From Chitinophaga sp. E66 (GTDB lineage: Bacteria; Bacteroidota; Bacteroidia; Chitinophagales; Chitinophagaceae), in contig CP079103.1 in assembly GCA_019285755.1 (NCBI GenBank), forward strand, positions 1,426,001 to 1,490,000: DNA of 64,000 nucleotides. Direction: 5' to 3'. Of the stretch, positions 28,289-39,521 are shown piece after piece; position 1 is the first letter of the stretch, and the number at the start of each line of letters is the position of its first letter. The position numbers were made by a program, and so were the translations under genes. Under the pieces are notes generated by a model. That model saw only the letters and a list, made by a program, of their open reading frames with translations, was not told where the DNA came from and made no database searches.

Positions 28289-28433
28289 CTCCTGCCAAAT
28301 CATATCGAAGGGGCGCAAACGCGACAATTTTAGGGTAAATCATAACTCCCCGGAAAAGTACAACCGCGGCTTCCCTTCGTTCGAAAACAAAGTTAAACCG
28401 CGGTTTTGACAGCCTTATGTCAGCAGTATTTTG

Positions 28434-30336
28434 CTACGCGACAGATTTTTCAGGCACCGTTTCCATTTCGCTCTTTCCGATGGTGGCCATGAACCGGTCG
28501 TATTCCGCTACTTCCTTGTTCATTTTATCGTACCAGTTCTTTTTCAGGATAAGCGTGGTGATGCCAAGCACGAGGATGGTGCTGAGCAGCGACAGGTGAT
28601 ATTGCAGTACGATATACATCGGAACCAGGGTCAGGGCGCATTGCCAGACGATCCCCACGGAGATGTTGACCATATCCCGCCGGAAGTTCCGGTTAGGTTG
28701 CAGGCCGGGGTAACGCTCCATTGCTCTGGCGGCCACAGGCCCCAGAAGCCCCAGGGCCGTACGCGCACGTAAAACTCGATCAGCGTCTCCTCATCCACCG
28801 GCGGTGTGGCATACGTACCGATCAGGCATCCCGCCAGCGAAACCACCAGCATGATGGGGAAGTAATACAACGGCAGGGTATCCGGGAAGAGCAGGGGAGC
28901 CGTTACGGCCGCGAGTATGCCCGCCACCATGCCCCAGAAGAAGCCATGACCGTTGAACCGCCACCAATGCCATTTAAGCACGTTGGCGGCGATATAACCG
29001 CCATAGAGGGCGGAAACGATCCATTGCAGGATGGTATTGATGTCCTGGAGGTAAAAGCCGATACAGGTGCTGAAGATCACTACCGCCGCGGAGATGATAT
29101 AACTCGCCCGGATCTGCGTCTTTGCCGGCGCCTGGGGATTGATGTACCGGAGGTACACGTCGTTGATCAGGTACGCCGGCGCGGCATTGACGGTAGAGGC
29201 GAAAGTCGAAATGAACGCCGCCAGCAGGCTGGCAAGCAATAGTCCCGTCAGCCCCGCATAGGAGAATTGGTTGATGGCACGGGGCAGGATCGTTTCGAAG
29301 TCGATCCGTTGCCCATTTGCCGGAAGTCGTCGCTGAAGAATACGAGCGCCAGCACCGTGAAGCCCATGATCATAAGATACCGCGGAATCAGGAGAAAGAC
29401 CGATACCGATGCGCTCATCAGCGATGCTTCGCGAGGGTTGCGGCAGGCCAGGATCTTCTGCATATCGTAGCTGGGCGCTGGCCCGGCCATGCTGAAGAAG
29501 ATCCCTTTAAACAGCATCATCATCACGAATATTGCGAACAAACCGTACTGGTCGCCGTTGATCTTGTCCATGATAGCCGGGATGTGGTTGCTCCAGTCCA
29601 GCCCCAGCTCCCATCCGAAAAAGGGGCTGTCCCATCCCGCCGGGACCCTGGCGGCAAGTGCCTCCGGACTTACGGCGTTGATGGCGGTAGCCGCAATGGT
29701 GATACCGGAAATGGTCATGATGGTGAACTGCAGTGCATCTGCCCATACGATCCCTTCCATACCGCCCATGATCACATAAAAGGTAGCGATACTGGTAAAG
29801 AATATGCCGTAGACGTGGGGCACGAATGCGGGGTCTATATGAAAAGGAACGAAGTTGGACACTACATCCCATGGCAGGAAGACTTCGATAAATTTACCCA
29901 CGCCTATAAACCCGTAGCAGAGAAACCCGACCACACCGATAACCGCATAACAAACCACTACCCCATGCGATAATCCCGCCCCGTTGCCGAACCCGAACCG
30001 TGTCCTGATCCAGTCTGCGCCGGTGCGGGCGTTGCTTCGCCGCAGCCACATAGAGAGGTATACCATCATGAAAATCTGGTTGAAAACCGGCCAGAGCCAA
30101 GGCACCCAGAGGCTTTTGAGGCCGTATACGAATGCCAGGTACACCATCCACATGGTCCCTGAAATGTCGAACATCCCCGAGGCGTCGGAAAGGCCCAGCA
30201 TGTACCAGGGCAGCTTTTTGCCGCCGAGGAAGTACCCGTCCAGGTTCCGCGCGGCCCGTTTTTTCATGATGAGGCCGATCACCACCATAGCGGTGAGATA
30301 CAAAGCAATAATGAGCAGGTCGATAGTAGCAATCAT
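28434..30336 (-). CDS. Sodium:solute symporter (SSS family)
   Basis: About 634 residues from ATG 30336 (MIATIDLLIIALYLTAMVV). The SSS signature is seen in the first helices (FLGGKKLPWYMLGLSDASG), with the sodium-site region FISTFASTVNAAPAYLIND (helix 8-like) and at least 13 hydrophobic helices. The C-terminal PWGFWGPV-type segment is typical of Bacteroidota carbohydrate-linked SSS proteins. Frameshifts near 29315 and 28735. It is the last gene of the SusC/SusD/ASST/GH130 operon, 41 bp after GH130, and would import the sugar (perhaps mannosyl-glucose) that GH130 cleaves. Confidence 0.9.
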
Positions 30337-30377
30337 GGTTTGGTGTGTTCCTGTTAACGTGGTAAAAGGCGGTAAAG

Positions 30378-31586
30378 TTAGATGAATTTCTGCGCAGCGG
30401 GCGCTTTCCCGGTTTTCTCGCGAAACGCCAGGTTCCGGTCTATCAGTTCGTTGATCCGCTGTACCGATGCGGCGGAGCGCAATCCGTCGGCCGGGGTGTG
30501 CAGGCAATAGTCCAGCAGCTGGTCAACGGTGGAAGTAGCGACATGCATCCGGGTATCGCTGGAAGCGTAATAGATGTATACGGTCCCGTCGTCGTCGCAG
30601 ATCCAGCCGTTGGAGAAAAGTACGTTGGATACATCGCCCACCCGCTCTTCGCCGTCCGGGGCCATGAGATATCCCGCAGGTTCCGCGATCAGGCGGGAGG
30701 GCTCATCCAGCGCGGTGAGATAGAGGTAGAGCACGTAACGAAGCCCGGCGGCGCATCCTCGCACGCCATGCGCGAGGTGCAGCCAGCCCTTATCGGTTTT
30801 GATGGGATGGGGCCTTCGCCGTTCTTCAGTTCCTTAATGGTATGGTAATATCTTTTGTTGATGATGATTTCATGCTCCACGACGGGGTGGAGGATATCCT
30901 TTACCAACGCCCAGCCGATGCCGCCGCCGCGCCCGGCCATGATGAAATCGTCCTGCGGACGGGTATAAAAAGCATACTGACCGTCCACGAACTCCGGGTG
31001 CAGTACCACGTTACGTTGCTGGCTGGCGGATTGCAGGTTGGGGAGGCGCTCCCATAAAGAAAGTCTTTCGTCCGCACGATGCCCGCGCTGGCCTGCGCGG
31101 TGGAAAGGTCGCCGGGTGCCGCATCGGGATGATGGCGTTCGCTGCAGAATACCCCGTATATCCATCCGTCTTCGTGGGCGGTCAGCCGGATGTCGTAAAC
31201 GTTGGTTTCGTCAGGGTCCGTGTCCGGCAGCTTTACCGGCCGCGGCCAGAACCGGAACCCGTCTATACCGTCGGGGCTTTCCGCAATGGCGAAGAACGAT
31301 TTGCGGTCTGCGCCTTCCACACGTACCATCATGAGGTATTTCCCGTTCCATTTGATGGCGCCGGCGTTCATAGTGGTATTGAAGCCGATGCGTTCCATGC
31401 AGTGGGGTTAGTGTCCGGGTTTTGATCATACCGCCAGTTGAGCGGGATGTGTTCGTGGGTGATCACGGGATGCTGATATCGTTGCACGATACCGTTGTGG
31501 TAAGCATCTGGCGTATTGGGCTGGGCCAGCAGGGCCTCCTGGCGCTTTACGAGCGCATCCCAGCGTTGCTGAAACTGGTCTTTCAT
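30378..31586 (-). CDS. GH130 glycoside phosphorylase, probably 4-O-beta-D-mannosyl-D-glucose phosphorylase
   Basis: About 403 residues from ATG 31586 ([12 protein letters not shown]). It uses inorganic phosphate to split beta-mannosyl-glucose into mannose 1-phosphate and glucose. The match to the Bacteroides enzyme type is strong: [40 protein letters not shown] (the Asp being the catalytic acid region), [33 protein letters not shown] and [15 protein letters not shown]. Three frameshifts (near 31400, 31050 and 30765). There is no signal peptide, so it acts in the cytoplasm. With the SSS importer next to it, it defines the cytoplasmic end of this locus. Confidence 0.92.
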
Positions 31587-31628
31587 GTTTTCCTTACTTC
31601 TGCGAATGTTAAAGTCCAAAAATCGGTG

Positions 31629-33439
31629 TCAATAGGTTTCAGGGTAGAGAGATAAACGGGTCACCCGGTGGAAGGCGGTATTGCCTGGCGCGGTGATCTC
31701 CATCTCGAAGATGACTTCTTTCGTTGCCGGGTCTACTTCCACCACACGGCCGCCGAAGCCATTGGCCGTGGGCACGCCCATGCCGGGGCAGAAGAGCACA
31801 TGCCCGGTGGATGGCAGGTACTGCACGCCGGAAAGCGCCTGCGAGAATCCCGCGGCGCCGCGGCTCTTACCGTATTGCCATACCTGCTGAACGGTTCCTT
31901 TCGCTTCGTCGACTTTGTATTCGACCGCGCGGCTAAAGTTCTGTGTCTGCGCGTTGGGGACGAACTGGCGGTCGTATCCGTTATCGAACACGAGTATATT
32001 ACCGTTGGGCAGGCTAACCGGTGTATGCGGCCCCAGGCCCAGTCGAACCCCTCCGCCGCGGCCTCTCCATTCACGACCGCCGCATCCGTCACGGCCTGTC
32101 CGCTTTCATCCACCGGTTTGAGCAGGTAGCGCTGGTATTTGGCGCCCCAGTTCTTATGCGGGGATATGAGCCATTTCAGGGCGCCGCCTGGCGTAAATGA
32201 GGCGATGCCCTGGTAGCGCATGGTGATGAGCAGGTTGCCGAGGTGTTCGGCCACGGAGTTGTTATGCGCCCAGTTGCCGGGCGATTGTGCGAAGGGGCCG
32301 GGCGTGGAGCCATCGGTTAACTTCGGATAGCGTGCGGTGTCTGCCATCGTGGCCAGGTCCCACTCATGGGCGACAGTGCCGTTGACGGGGTTCAGCTCGA
32401 TGATGAAGTCATTGATGCGGGGCTTGCCATTGGCGAGGCGCGCGGAAGATTTGCTGACGGTCACCAGGAAGTTGCCGTTCTGCGCTTCCGCCACTTCGTG
32501 ATGGAAGGTATAGCCGAGCGCCGCAAGATCCCACTGGCGGAGGAGCTTCCCGAACATGTCCATCTCCACGATGCGTTGGGTTTGCCCGTCGCCGGAGATA
32601 AACGTCCCTTTTTGGTGCGTTTCAGGCCGATAGAGGCCCCGAACCGCTGGAAGTCAGGGGATGATTGCAGGAGCAATATCCAGCGGATCTCGCCTTCCGC
32701 ATCTACCATATATGGGGCAGACACATCCAGCTCGCTTTCCCCGGGGTAGCTTATCAGGTTCAGTCCTGGTTCCATTTTGTCTTTTTGGGCAACGAGCGTC
32801 TGCGGCACCGGGAAACCCTGCACAGGCAATGCCGCCGTCTGGATACGGACCTGCGTGGAGCCGCGTTCCTTGCCGTCTTTATCGGTGTAGGTGAGGGTAA
32901 CGGTATTGTTATAGTTGGCGTAAAGGCCGAAGATGGGGACGTCCTGGCGGACGATCGTAGATTGCAGCAAATGGGTAATGGTACCGGATGTTCCTTCTTT
33001 ACCAGCCACCGTTACCCGGACACGCCCGGGCGCCGGCAACCGGAGCTCGGCGATGGCCGCCAGGGACTGTAGCCCGATGGGTTCAGCGTAACGCCTTCTA
33101 CTATGAAATCCAGGTTCCCGCCTTTTGTGGGAACGATCATCACCTGCCGCCACGCAGGGTGACCAATGTTTTCCATTTGTCCGCCTGGTCCTGTATCTGC
33201 CCGATCTCTTCCGCGGGAACGCGGATCTCTTCCGTTTCGAATTTGAAAATATAAACGCCGTTGACGAGGGAGTAGCTGTTCAGCAGACTGCCGTTGTCGG
33301 CCAGGCGTTCGAATGTCTTTAGTAAGGCGGGATCTGCCTTGTCGTTGTCACGGTCTTTACGGCAGGAGAGCAGCGACGCAATGAAGAGTATGGGAAGTAT
33401 GGTCCGGGATAACCCGTGCATCAGATTGTTCACTTTCAT
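31629..33439 (-). CDS. Arylsulfate sulfotransferase (ASST) lipoprotein
   Basis: About 604 residues from ATG 33439; lipoprotein signal with lipobox LLSC (cysteine about residue 20). An N-terminal beta-sandwich (VNGVYIFKFETEEIRVP, then GYSPLAAIAELRLPAPGRV) is followed by a six-bladed propeller rich in small motifs (TFHHEVAEAQNGNFLV, WAHNNSVAEHLGNLLI, DWAWGPHTPVSLPNGNILVFDN). The histidines in FHHE, WAHNNS and GPHTP suit the ASST active site. ASSTs move sulfate between phenolic donors and acceptors without PAPS. Three frameshifts (near 33150, 32605 and 32030). Sitting between susD and GH130 in one operon is unusual. Confidence 0.82.
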
Positions 33440-33506
33440 ATACCAGGAAGGATAAAAGCAGGGAACGGGAGCCCGTTCCCTGCGGTGATTCACATTGCTT
33501 GACAGA

Positions 33507-35130
33507 TTACCAGAGCGGATGTTGCTTGATGGCTGTGTTGGTGTTCAGCTCATTCTGCGGAATGGGCGGTAGTAGTGTTTCGCCTGGAAGTTTTCAGCAC
33601 CCTGTTTCTTGTTGGCAACCAGGATCTGCTTCATGTCAGCGTAATTGTACCAGCGCTTCAGGTCGAAGAAGCGGTGCCCTTCGAAGAAGAACTCCAGTTC
33701 GTGCTGGTGCATGATCTCCTGCATGAGCGCGTCGGCGGAGCCCCAGGTTTTAGCCGCGAGGCCTGCGCGGTTGCGGATACGCGTAAGGTCAGCGGCCGCA
33801 TCGCCCAGCTTGTTGGTTTTGGCGCATGCTTCCGCATGCAGCAACAGCACTTCGGCGAAGCGCATGATGCGCAGGTTGTTGTTCTGGTTAGCCTGGTTGT
33901 AGTGGCTGTTGGCGTCTTTGGCATTCTTATAGAAATTCGTGTATTTCTTGATGAGGAATCGTCCTTTCTTGCCGTCGATGGTCGGGTAATCGGGCTGGCC
34001 GCGGAGGCGCTTGGAAGCGGAGGCTTCCCAGATCTCGTCGAACGACATATTACCGAACCATGCCCCGTCCGCCACTTTATCGGTGAAGTCGGAATGTTTC
34101 CAGAACAGGCTGGTGTACATGCGCTTGTCGAACCGGGTATCAGCGCCTGCAGGCCTTTCTTCCCGGATGAAGCTGGATACGATGGAAGCTGTCGGCATCC
34201 ATTTGAACCATCCGCCGGTGCCCTGGGGCCCCGCGAAGTTGGGGATCACGAAGCCCTGTGTGTCGTTGGGGCCTTCAGAGCCCCAGGCGCCCTGACCAAA
34301 GCTGCCGTCGTACTGGATCTCGAATACGGATTCGATATTGTTCTCTGTGTATTCCGTGAAGTTGTCGTTGAAATCGGGAACCAGGTCATACGTGTACGGT
34401 GCGCTCAGCAGCAGCCGCAGTTCGGCTTCCGCTTCCGGGTACTGTTTGGTAAAGCACAGCGCCTTGCCGAGATGAGCGATGGCGGCCCCTTTGGTTACGC
34501 GGCCGGTCTCTTTCGCCGGACGCGTCACCGGGAGATATTCTTTCGCGGTCTTAAAGTCTGCGATCACCTGTTTCCAGATATCTGCTTCGGGAGAGGATGC
34601 TTTCATGACTTCAGCCTGATCGTCCAGCGCGGGAACGAGGCGCAGGGGCACGTCGCCGAAGTTGGTCACCAGCAGGAAGTAGGTGTATCCGCGCAGGAAA
34701 GCGGCTTCACCGTAAAGCTCATTTTGTTTCGTTTCGCTCATGGGCACGTTGCGTACATTCTTCATCACTACGTTAGCGCGGTTGATGGCCTGGTACAACC
34801 GGTCGAAGTCGCTTTCCGCCGTGTTGGGCGTATTGGTGTAGGTTGCGGGTTCCCAGTTGTGCATCTCTTCGTTGAGGATGAACCAGACATCGTCTGCCCG
34901 GTTCATGGTATGCCAGCCGGTGTAACCGCCAAAGTAGCCGTACATCTGCCCGCGGATAGGGAGTAAACGGTGGCCATGGCAGATTGTGCATTGGCTTCCG
35001 AAGACCAGAAGGTTTTGTCTACGGCCTTGTTGGGATTCGTCAGGTTGAGGAATTCCGATTCGTTGCAGGCTGCGAACGTGCACGCCAGGAAGGCGGCGAA
35101 GGATGTTCTCTTTATTGTGGAAAAGTTCAT
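33507..35130 (-). CDS. SusD/RagB family outer membrane lipoprotein
   Basis: About 541 residues from ATG 35130; signal peptide MNFSTIKRTSFAAFLACTFA with lipidated Cys before NES. SusD features: FLNLTNPNKAVDKTFWSSE near the N-terminus, TPR-like helices (AEAAFLRGYTYFLL-type GEAAFLRGYTYF), and RIMRFAEVLLLHAEA, then HELEFFFEGHRFFDLKRW. One missing C near 33563 hides the canonical ending PPIPQNELNTN and the stop TAA at 33507-33509; another shift lies near 34945. It binds the glycan at the cell surface and caps the SusC channel 36 bp upstream. Confidence 0.95.
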
Positions 35131-35166
35131 TGTTTTCGTTTTCGGTCGATGTTGTGGATGGCTGTC

Positions 35167-38100
35167 TTAGAAATTCACCTGGATGCCTGCCATGATCGTT
35201 CTCGCAAGCGGGAAGCGGCCGTGGTCGGTACCGCGCGACATCGTGCTGCTGCCGCCGCCGTTCTGGTCATTATTCTGGCCCAGATCGGGAGAATAGCCTT
35301 TGTATTTGGTGATGGTAAACACGTTGTCTGCCGCTACATATACACGTGCGTCGCGCAGGCGCGCTTTCTGAACGAAGCTGCCGGGCAGGGTATATAACCC
35401 AGTTCCAGTGTTTTCAGGCGAAGGAAAGAGCCGTTTTCCAGCCAGCGGTCGCTCACGCGGCGGGCGTTCTTGTTTTTGTCTTCCTGGGTGAAACGGGGCA
35501 TGTCGGTATCGCGGTTTTGCTCGGTCCATGCATTGAGCACGCCGGTGCCGAAGTTGGTGTACTCGTTCATCGATTCCATCCGGGCGCGGGTGTAGTTGTA
35601 GATCTTGTTGCCGGTCATGCCATCGAAGAAGAATCCGAAGTCGATCCCTTTATATTCCAGCGAGCCACGGATGCCATACATGAAGCTGGGGAAGGGGCTG
35701 CCTGCATATTGGCGGTCGTCGTCACCGATCTTGCCGTCGCCGTTAAAGTCGATGTAGCGGATATCGCCGGGCTTCGCGTCGGGCTGGATAAGTTTGCCGT
35801 TCTTATCGACGTGCGCGTTTACTTCATCCTGGCTCTGGAACAGGCCGTCGGTTTTGGTGAGGAAGAACGATCCGATCGGGTATCCCACTTTCGCCCAGGT
35901 CACTGTGCCTTCGCCCTGCGGGTTATAGCCGCCGAATTCCTGCACGGTGCTGCTGACGGTGATCGCTTTCACGAGGTTTTTTGCGGTGGATCCGTTAACG
36001 CCGATGCTGTATTTTACCTGGCCGATGTTGTCGCGGTAATTCACCAGCACTTCGTACCCGGTGTTGCGGATAACGCCGGCGTTCATCGGGGGCTTCCTTG
36101 ATACCGGTGGAGCCGGGTTGGCCGATGTTCAGCAGTACGCCGTCGGTTTGTTTGATGAAGTAGTCGGCGTTCAGGGTGAGCCTACCTTTCAGGAAGCTCG
36201 CGTCCAGGCCGATGTTGCTGGTTTTGGTTTCTTCCCAGGTCAGCTGCGGAAGGGCCACCCATTCTACGCCGGTGTTGGTACCCATCCACCAGGTGCCGCC
36301 CTGGATGTAATTGATGCCGCTGGTGCTGATGCTCTGGGTAGTGTAGTTGGCGATTTCCTGGTTGCCGAGCACGCCGTAGCTGGCGCGCAGTTTCAGTTCA
36401 TCCACGGAATTTTTCAATCCCGCGAAGAAGTTTTCGTTCATGATGTTCCAACCTACTGATACGGAAGGGAACACGCCATACTGATGGCCGGGCGCGAAGC
36501 GGGAAGAGCCGTCGCGGCGCACCGATGCGGAGAACAGGTACCTCGAATCATAGCTGTACATCAGGCGGCCGAACATGGATACCAGTGAGTTTTCCTGCAG
36601 GGAGCCATTGGTGGATTGCTGGGTGGTGGGGCCTGCGTCTATGGCGTTGGTGCCGAACGGAATATCGAGGCGGCTGGCGCCGAAACCGCGGTTGGAGTTC
36701 TTCTGAGCGGCATATCCCACTACGGAATTGATCGTGTGCTTACCAAATTCATTGTCGTAATGCAGCGTATTCTCAGCCAGCCACTGGTTGTTGAAGAAGG
36801 CACCTTCAGCCAGTCTGGATTGGTAGGCGCCGGAGCCGAAGTCGTAAGGTACGTTCGAATTATAGTTGCGGCCGTTGTTGCGGTTGATGCCGAGATTGAA
36901 TTTGTATTTCAGCCCTTTCAGGAAAAGGTCTACTTCCGCGTAGCCGTTTACAAGCAGCTCATTCATATGTTGCTGATCGTCGAACAGGCGGGATCTGCCC
37001 ACGGGGTTATCCATGTTCTTCATCCAGGAGAGATGCCGGTATACCCGCCCAGTTGGTTCGGGTTGTAGACGGTCATCAGCGGATTCTGGCGGAGCGCGTC
37101 GGTAATGGTCAGCGAATTGATCTGTTTGTTGGAGTTGCGCAGTAAGATCGTGCTTCCCAGGCGTACATGGTCGTTCAGGAAGTTAAAGGTATTTTTGCGC
37201 GGATGTTGTATGATTTGAAACCGGAATTGATGAGGATGCCCTGCTGGTTGATATAACCTGCCGAGAGGTTGTAGGTAGAGCGGGCGGTACCGCCGGCCAC
37301 GCTGAGGTTCAGCTTGGAAATAGGCGCGGTGCGGTATACTTCGTCTTGCCAGTTGGTGCCTTCGCCGGTGAAGTCTACGGCTTCCTGGGGCAGGTAACCC
37401 GACTGCTTCATAACGCTCTTCCATTGCTGCGCGTCGAGCACGCCCAGTTTGCGGACGATGTTCTGTACGCCGGTAAAGGCGTTGATGTTAACGGAAGGCG
37501 GCATGTCTTTGCGGCCGCTTTTCGTAGTCACGAGCACAACGCCGTTGGCTGCACGGGCGCCGTAAATGGCGGCGGCCGCAGCGTCTTTAAGTACTTCGAT
37601 GCTGGCGATGTCTGCGGGGTCTACCATGTTCATGTCTCCATATACCCCGTCGATCACGTACAGCGGCGAGTTGGAACCCAGGAGCTGAGGCCGCGGATGT
37701 TGATGCTCATGCCGGCGCCGGGCTGGCCGCCGCTGTTGGAAACGGTAACGCCGGCGATGCGGCCCTGCAGGGCGGATGCGGCGCTCTTGGCGATATCAGC
37801 CTGGAGGTCTTTGCCGGTTACGGAAGCTACCGCGCCGGTAAGGTCTTTCCTTTTCACCCGGCCATAGCCCACTACGATCACTTCCTCGAGGCGGCTGTCC
37901 GATTCCAGTGTGATGGCCAGGCTGGACGATTCGCCGACCTTGATTTCAGTTTTTGCATGCCCACGGAAGAGAATTCCAGAGTCTGGCCCTGCGCCACGTC
38001 GAGCGAGAAATTACCGTTGGCATCGGTGGTGGTGCCCTTGTTGGTGCCCTTGATGCGGACGGTGGCGCCGGGGATGCGATTGTTCTCTTTGTCGGTCACC

Positions 38101-38182
38101 GTGCCTTTGAGCGGGCGTGCCTGTTGCGCCGAGGCGCTCAGGCTGAATACTCCAAATAGCAGTATGAATGCGATTTTTTCAT
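35167..38182 (-). CDS. SusC/RagA family TonB-linked outer membrane transporter
   Basis: About 1,005 residues. Restoring one A in the AAAAAA run after ATG 38182 gives the signal peptide MKKIAFILLFGVFSLSASA cut before QQ. Then a carboxypeptidase-regulatory-like domain (GTVTDKENNRIPGATVRIKG), plug (GVYGDMNMVDPADIASIEVL, followed by KDAAAAAIYGARAANGVVLV, the RagA/SusC signature) and a 22-strand barrel ending in Phe (AGIQVNF). About eight frameshifts interrupt it. It imports glycan oligomers energised by TonB and forms the SusCD complex with the next gene. Confidence 0.95.
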
Positions 38183-38526
38183 ACGTAGAAGCGGATTTTT
38201 AAAAGTGTATTGAAGAAGGGTGTTTGGTTGACTGTCAGATTTTAACCGGGGTAAAGCTAGGGAATGGGCTGGCGGGGGGGATTGCCCGCATCACTCAAAA
38301 TGATTGAACGATGCGCTCAAATTTTACGGGCAGGAGAGAAGGGATAAACTGTAGACAAGACCACACCAACGATGTAAGCCATGTCTTTTGTTATTGTCGT
38401 TCTTGCAGTATTAATTGTCGGATTGACGCTGGTACAACGCAGCGAAAAGAGGTACTTCAACTGATCATGAAGCCCTGTTTTGTTGTACGATTAGTTCAAT
38501 TGTGTTGAACTTCCGGGTCAACGGGG
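38183..38526. promoter_or_regulatory. Intergenic region upstream of the SusCD operon
   Basis: About 344 bp between the AraC regulator gene and susC, and thus the likely site of AraC binding. A near-consensus -7 box (minus strand TAGCTTTA, last base mismatched) lies at 38252-38259. It also contains the 27-codon ORF described separately. No terminator separates it clearly from the regulator gene. Confidence 0.35.
38381..38464 (+). CDS. Possible 27-residue single-pass membrane peptide
   Basis: ATG 38381 to TGA 38464 encodes a peptide with one hydrophobic helix (MSFVIVVLAVLIVGLTLV) and a basic tail (QRSEKRYFN). The composition is typical of real small membrane proteins, and it runs against the flanking minus-strand genes. 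No ribosome-binding site is obvious. Confidence 0.3.
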   Translation: MSFVIVVLAVLIVGLTLVQRSEKRYFN

Positions 38527-39397
38527 TCAGATGATGGTCTGGTGTTTTCTGGAGTTGTCGCGGTATTCGGCAGGCGTAATGCCTTTGGCTTTTTGAATAC
38601 GCGGTAGAAATAGGAAACACTGTTAAAGCCGCATCGGGCCACCACATCCGGGATATGCTCGCCGGCTTTCAATTCCTGGACGGCCATATTGATGCGCACA
38701 TCCAGCAGGTAATCCGTAAAGTTCATGCCGGTATGCAGCTTCAGGAACCGGGCAAAGGTTGAGCGGCTCATATTGAGGATGGCGGCGGCATCGTCCAGCC
38801 GGATATCTTCAGACACGTAGCGGTTCACATGCATGCGGAGCTGCTGCAATTGCTTTTCGGCGGTGTTGATTTCAGGGGTAGCCGTGCTGGACAGCTCCCG
38901 GTAATCTTCTCCCTTAGACAATTCATGCAGCAAGATGAAGAACCGCATTACAGAGTAAAAGCCGTCGTTTTCCATGGTGAGGATGCGCAGGAGCGGTTGC
39001 ACCCTGTCGATGGTGGCCGTGCCGAAGCTCACTCCCTGGACGCTCTGGAGAAGAGCTGGCGGACGCTGCGGAACTGGTTCTTGTCGAGATATTGCTCTAC
39101 GAGCGAAGAATGGAACTGGACAGTGATCTCATGGATATTCCCGGTTTTGCAGGCGCCGTCTTTCCAGGCGTGCTTCAGCTCCGGGTTGGCGATGAGCACC
39201 AGGTCGCGGTCGCCGATGGTTTCGGTGGAGTCGCCGATGATACGTTCGGCACCGGGGGCGCCTTCCACGAAGTTCAGCTCAAATTCCGGGTGTACGTGCA
39301 CGGGAAAGGTGAACGACGACTTGCGGCGGTCGAATACTACAAAACAATCCTTTTCCGATAGCGGCGATTTCTCGCGGTAGATCTCGGGAGTAGTCAT
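38527..39397 (-). CDS. AraC family transcriptional regulator
   Basis: About 290 residues from ATG 39397. N-terminal cupin-like ligand domain (HVHPEFELNFVEGAPG, GDRDLVLIANPELKHAW) and C-terminal AraC DNA-binding domain with two helix-turn-helix motifs (LDDAAAILNMSRSTFARFLK and PDVVARCGFNSVSYFYRVFK). Frameshifts near 39030 and 38597 (G or A runs); the second restores the normal ending AKGITPAEYRDNSRKHQTII with stop TGA at 38527-38529. Located upstream of the SusCD-ASST-GH130-SSS operon on the same strand, it is its likely regulator. Confidence 0.9.
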
Positions 39398-39468
39398 CTG
39401 TTGGGCGTATATAACGTGTTATGCGCCGCTAATGTACTGATTTAGCGGAAATTTAGCAGCCGGTAATG

Positions 39469-39495
39469 AAAAAGGCCCGCCGTTGCCGGCGAGCC
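39469..39495 (-). terminator. Rho-independent terminator of the siderophore-type receptor gene
   Basis: Minus strand GGCTCGCCG-GCAA-CGGCGGGCC then TTTTT, 27 bp after the receptor stop codon. Its stem is closely similar to the MFS terminator at 26939-26964. Confidence 0.85.
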
Positions 39496-39521
39496 TGGTG
39501 GACAAAACACAAAGTACAGCA

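Noticed and set aside
33575..34966. 463-residue open frame on the plus strand
   Set aside because: Antisense of the SusD gene; no recognisable domain and wrong composition.
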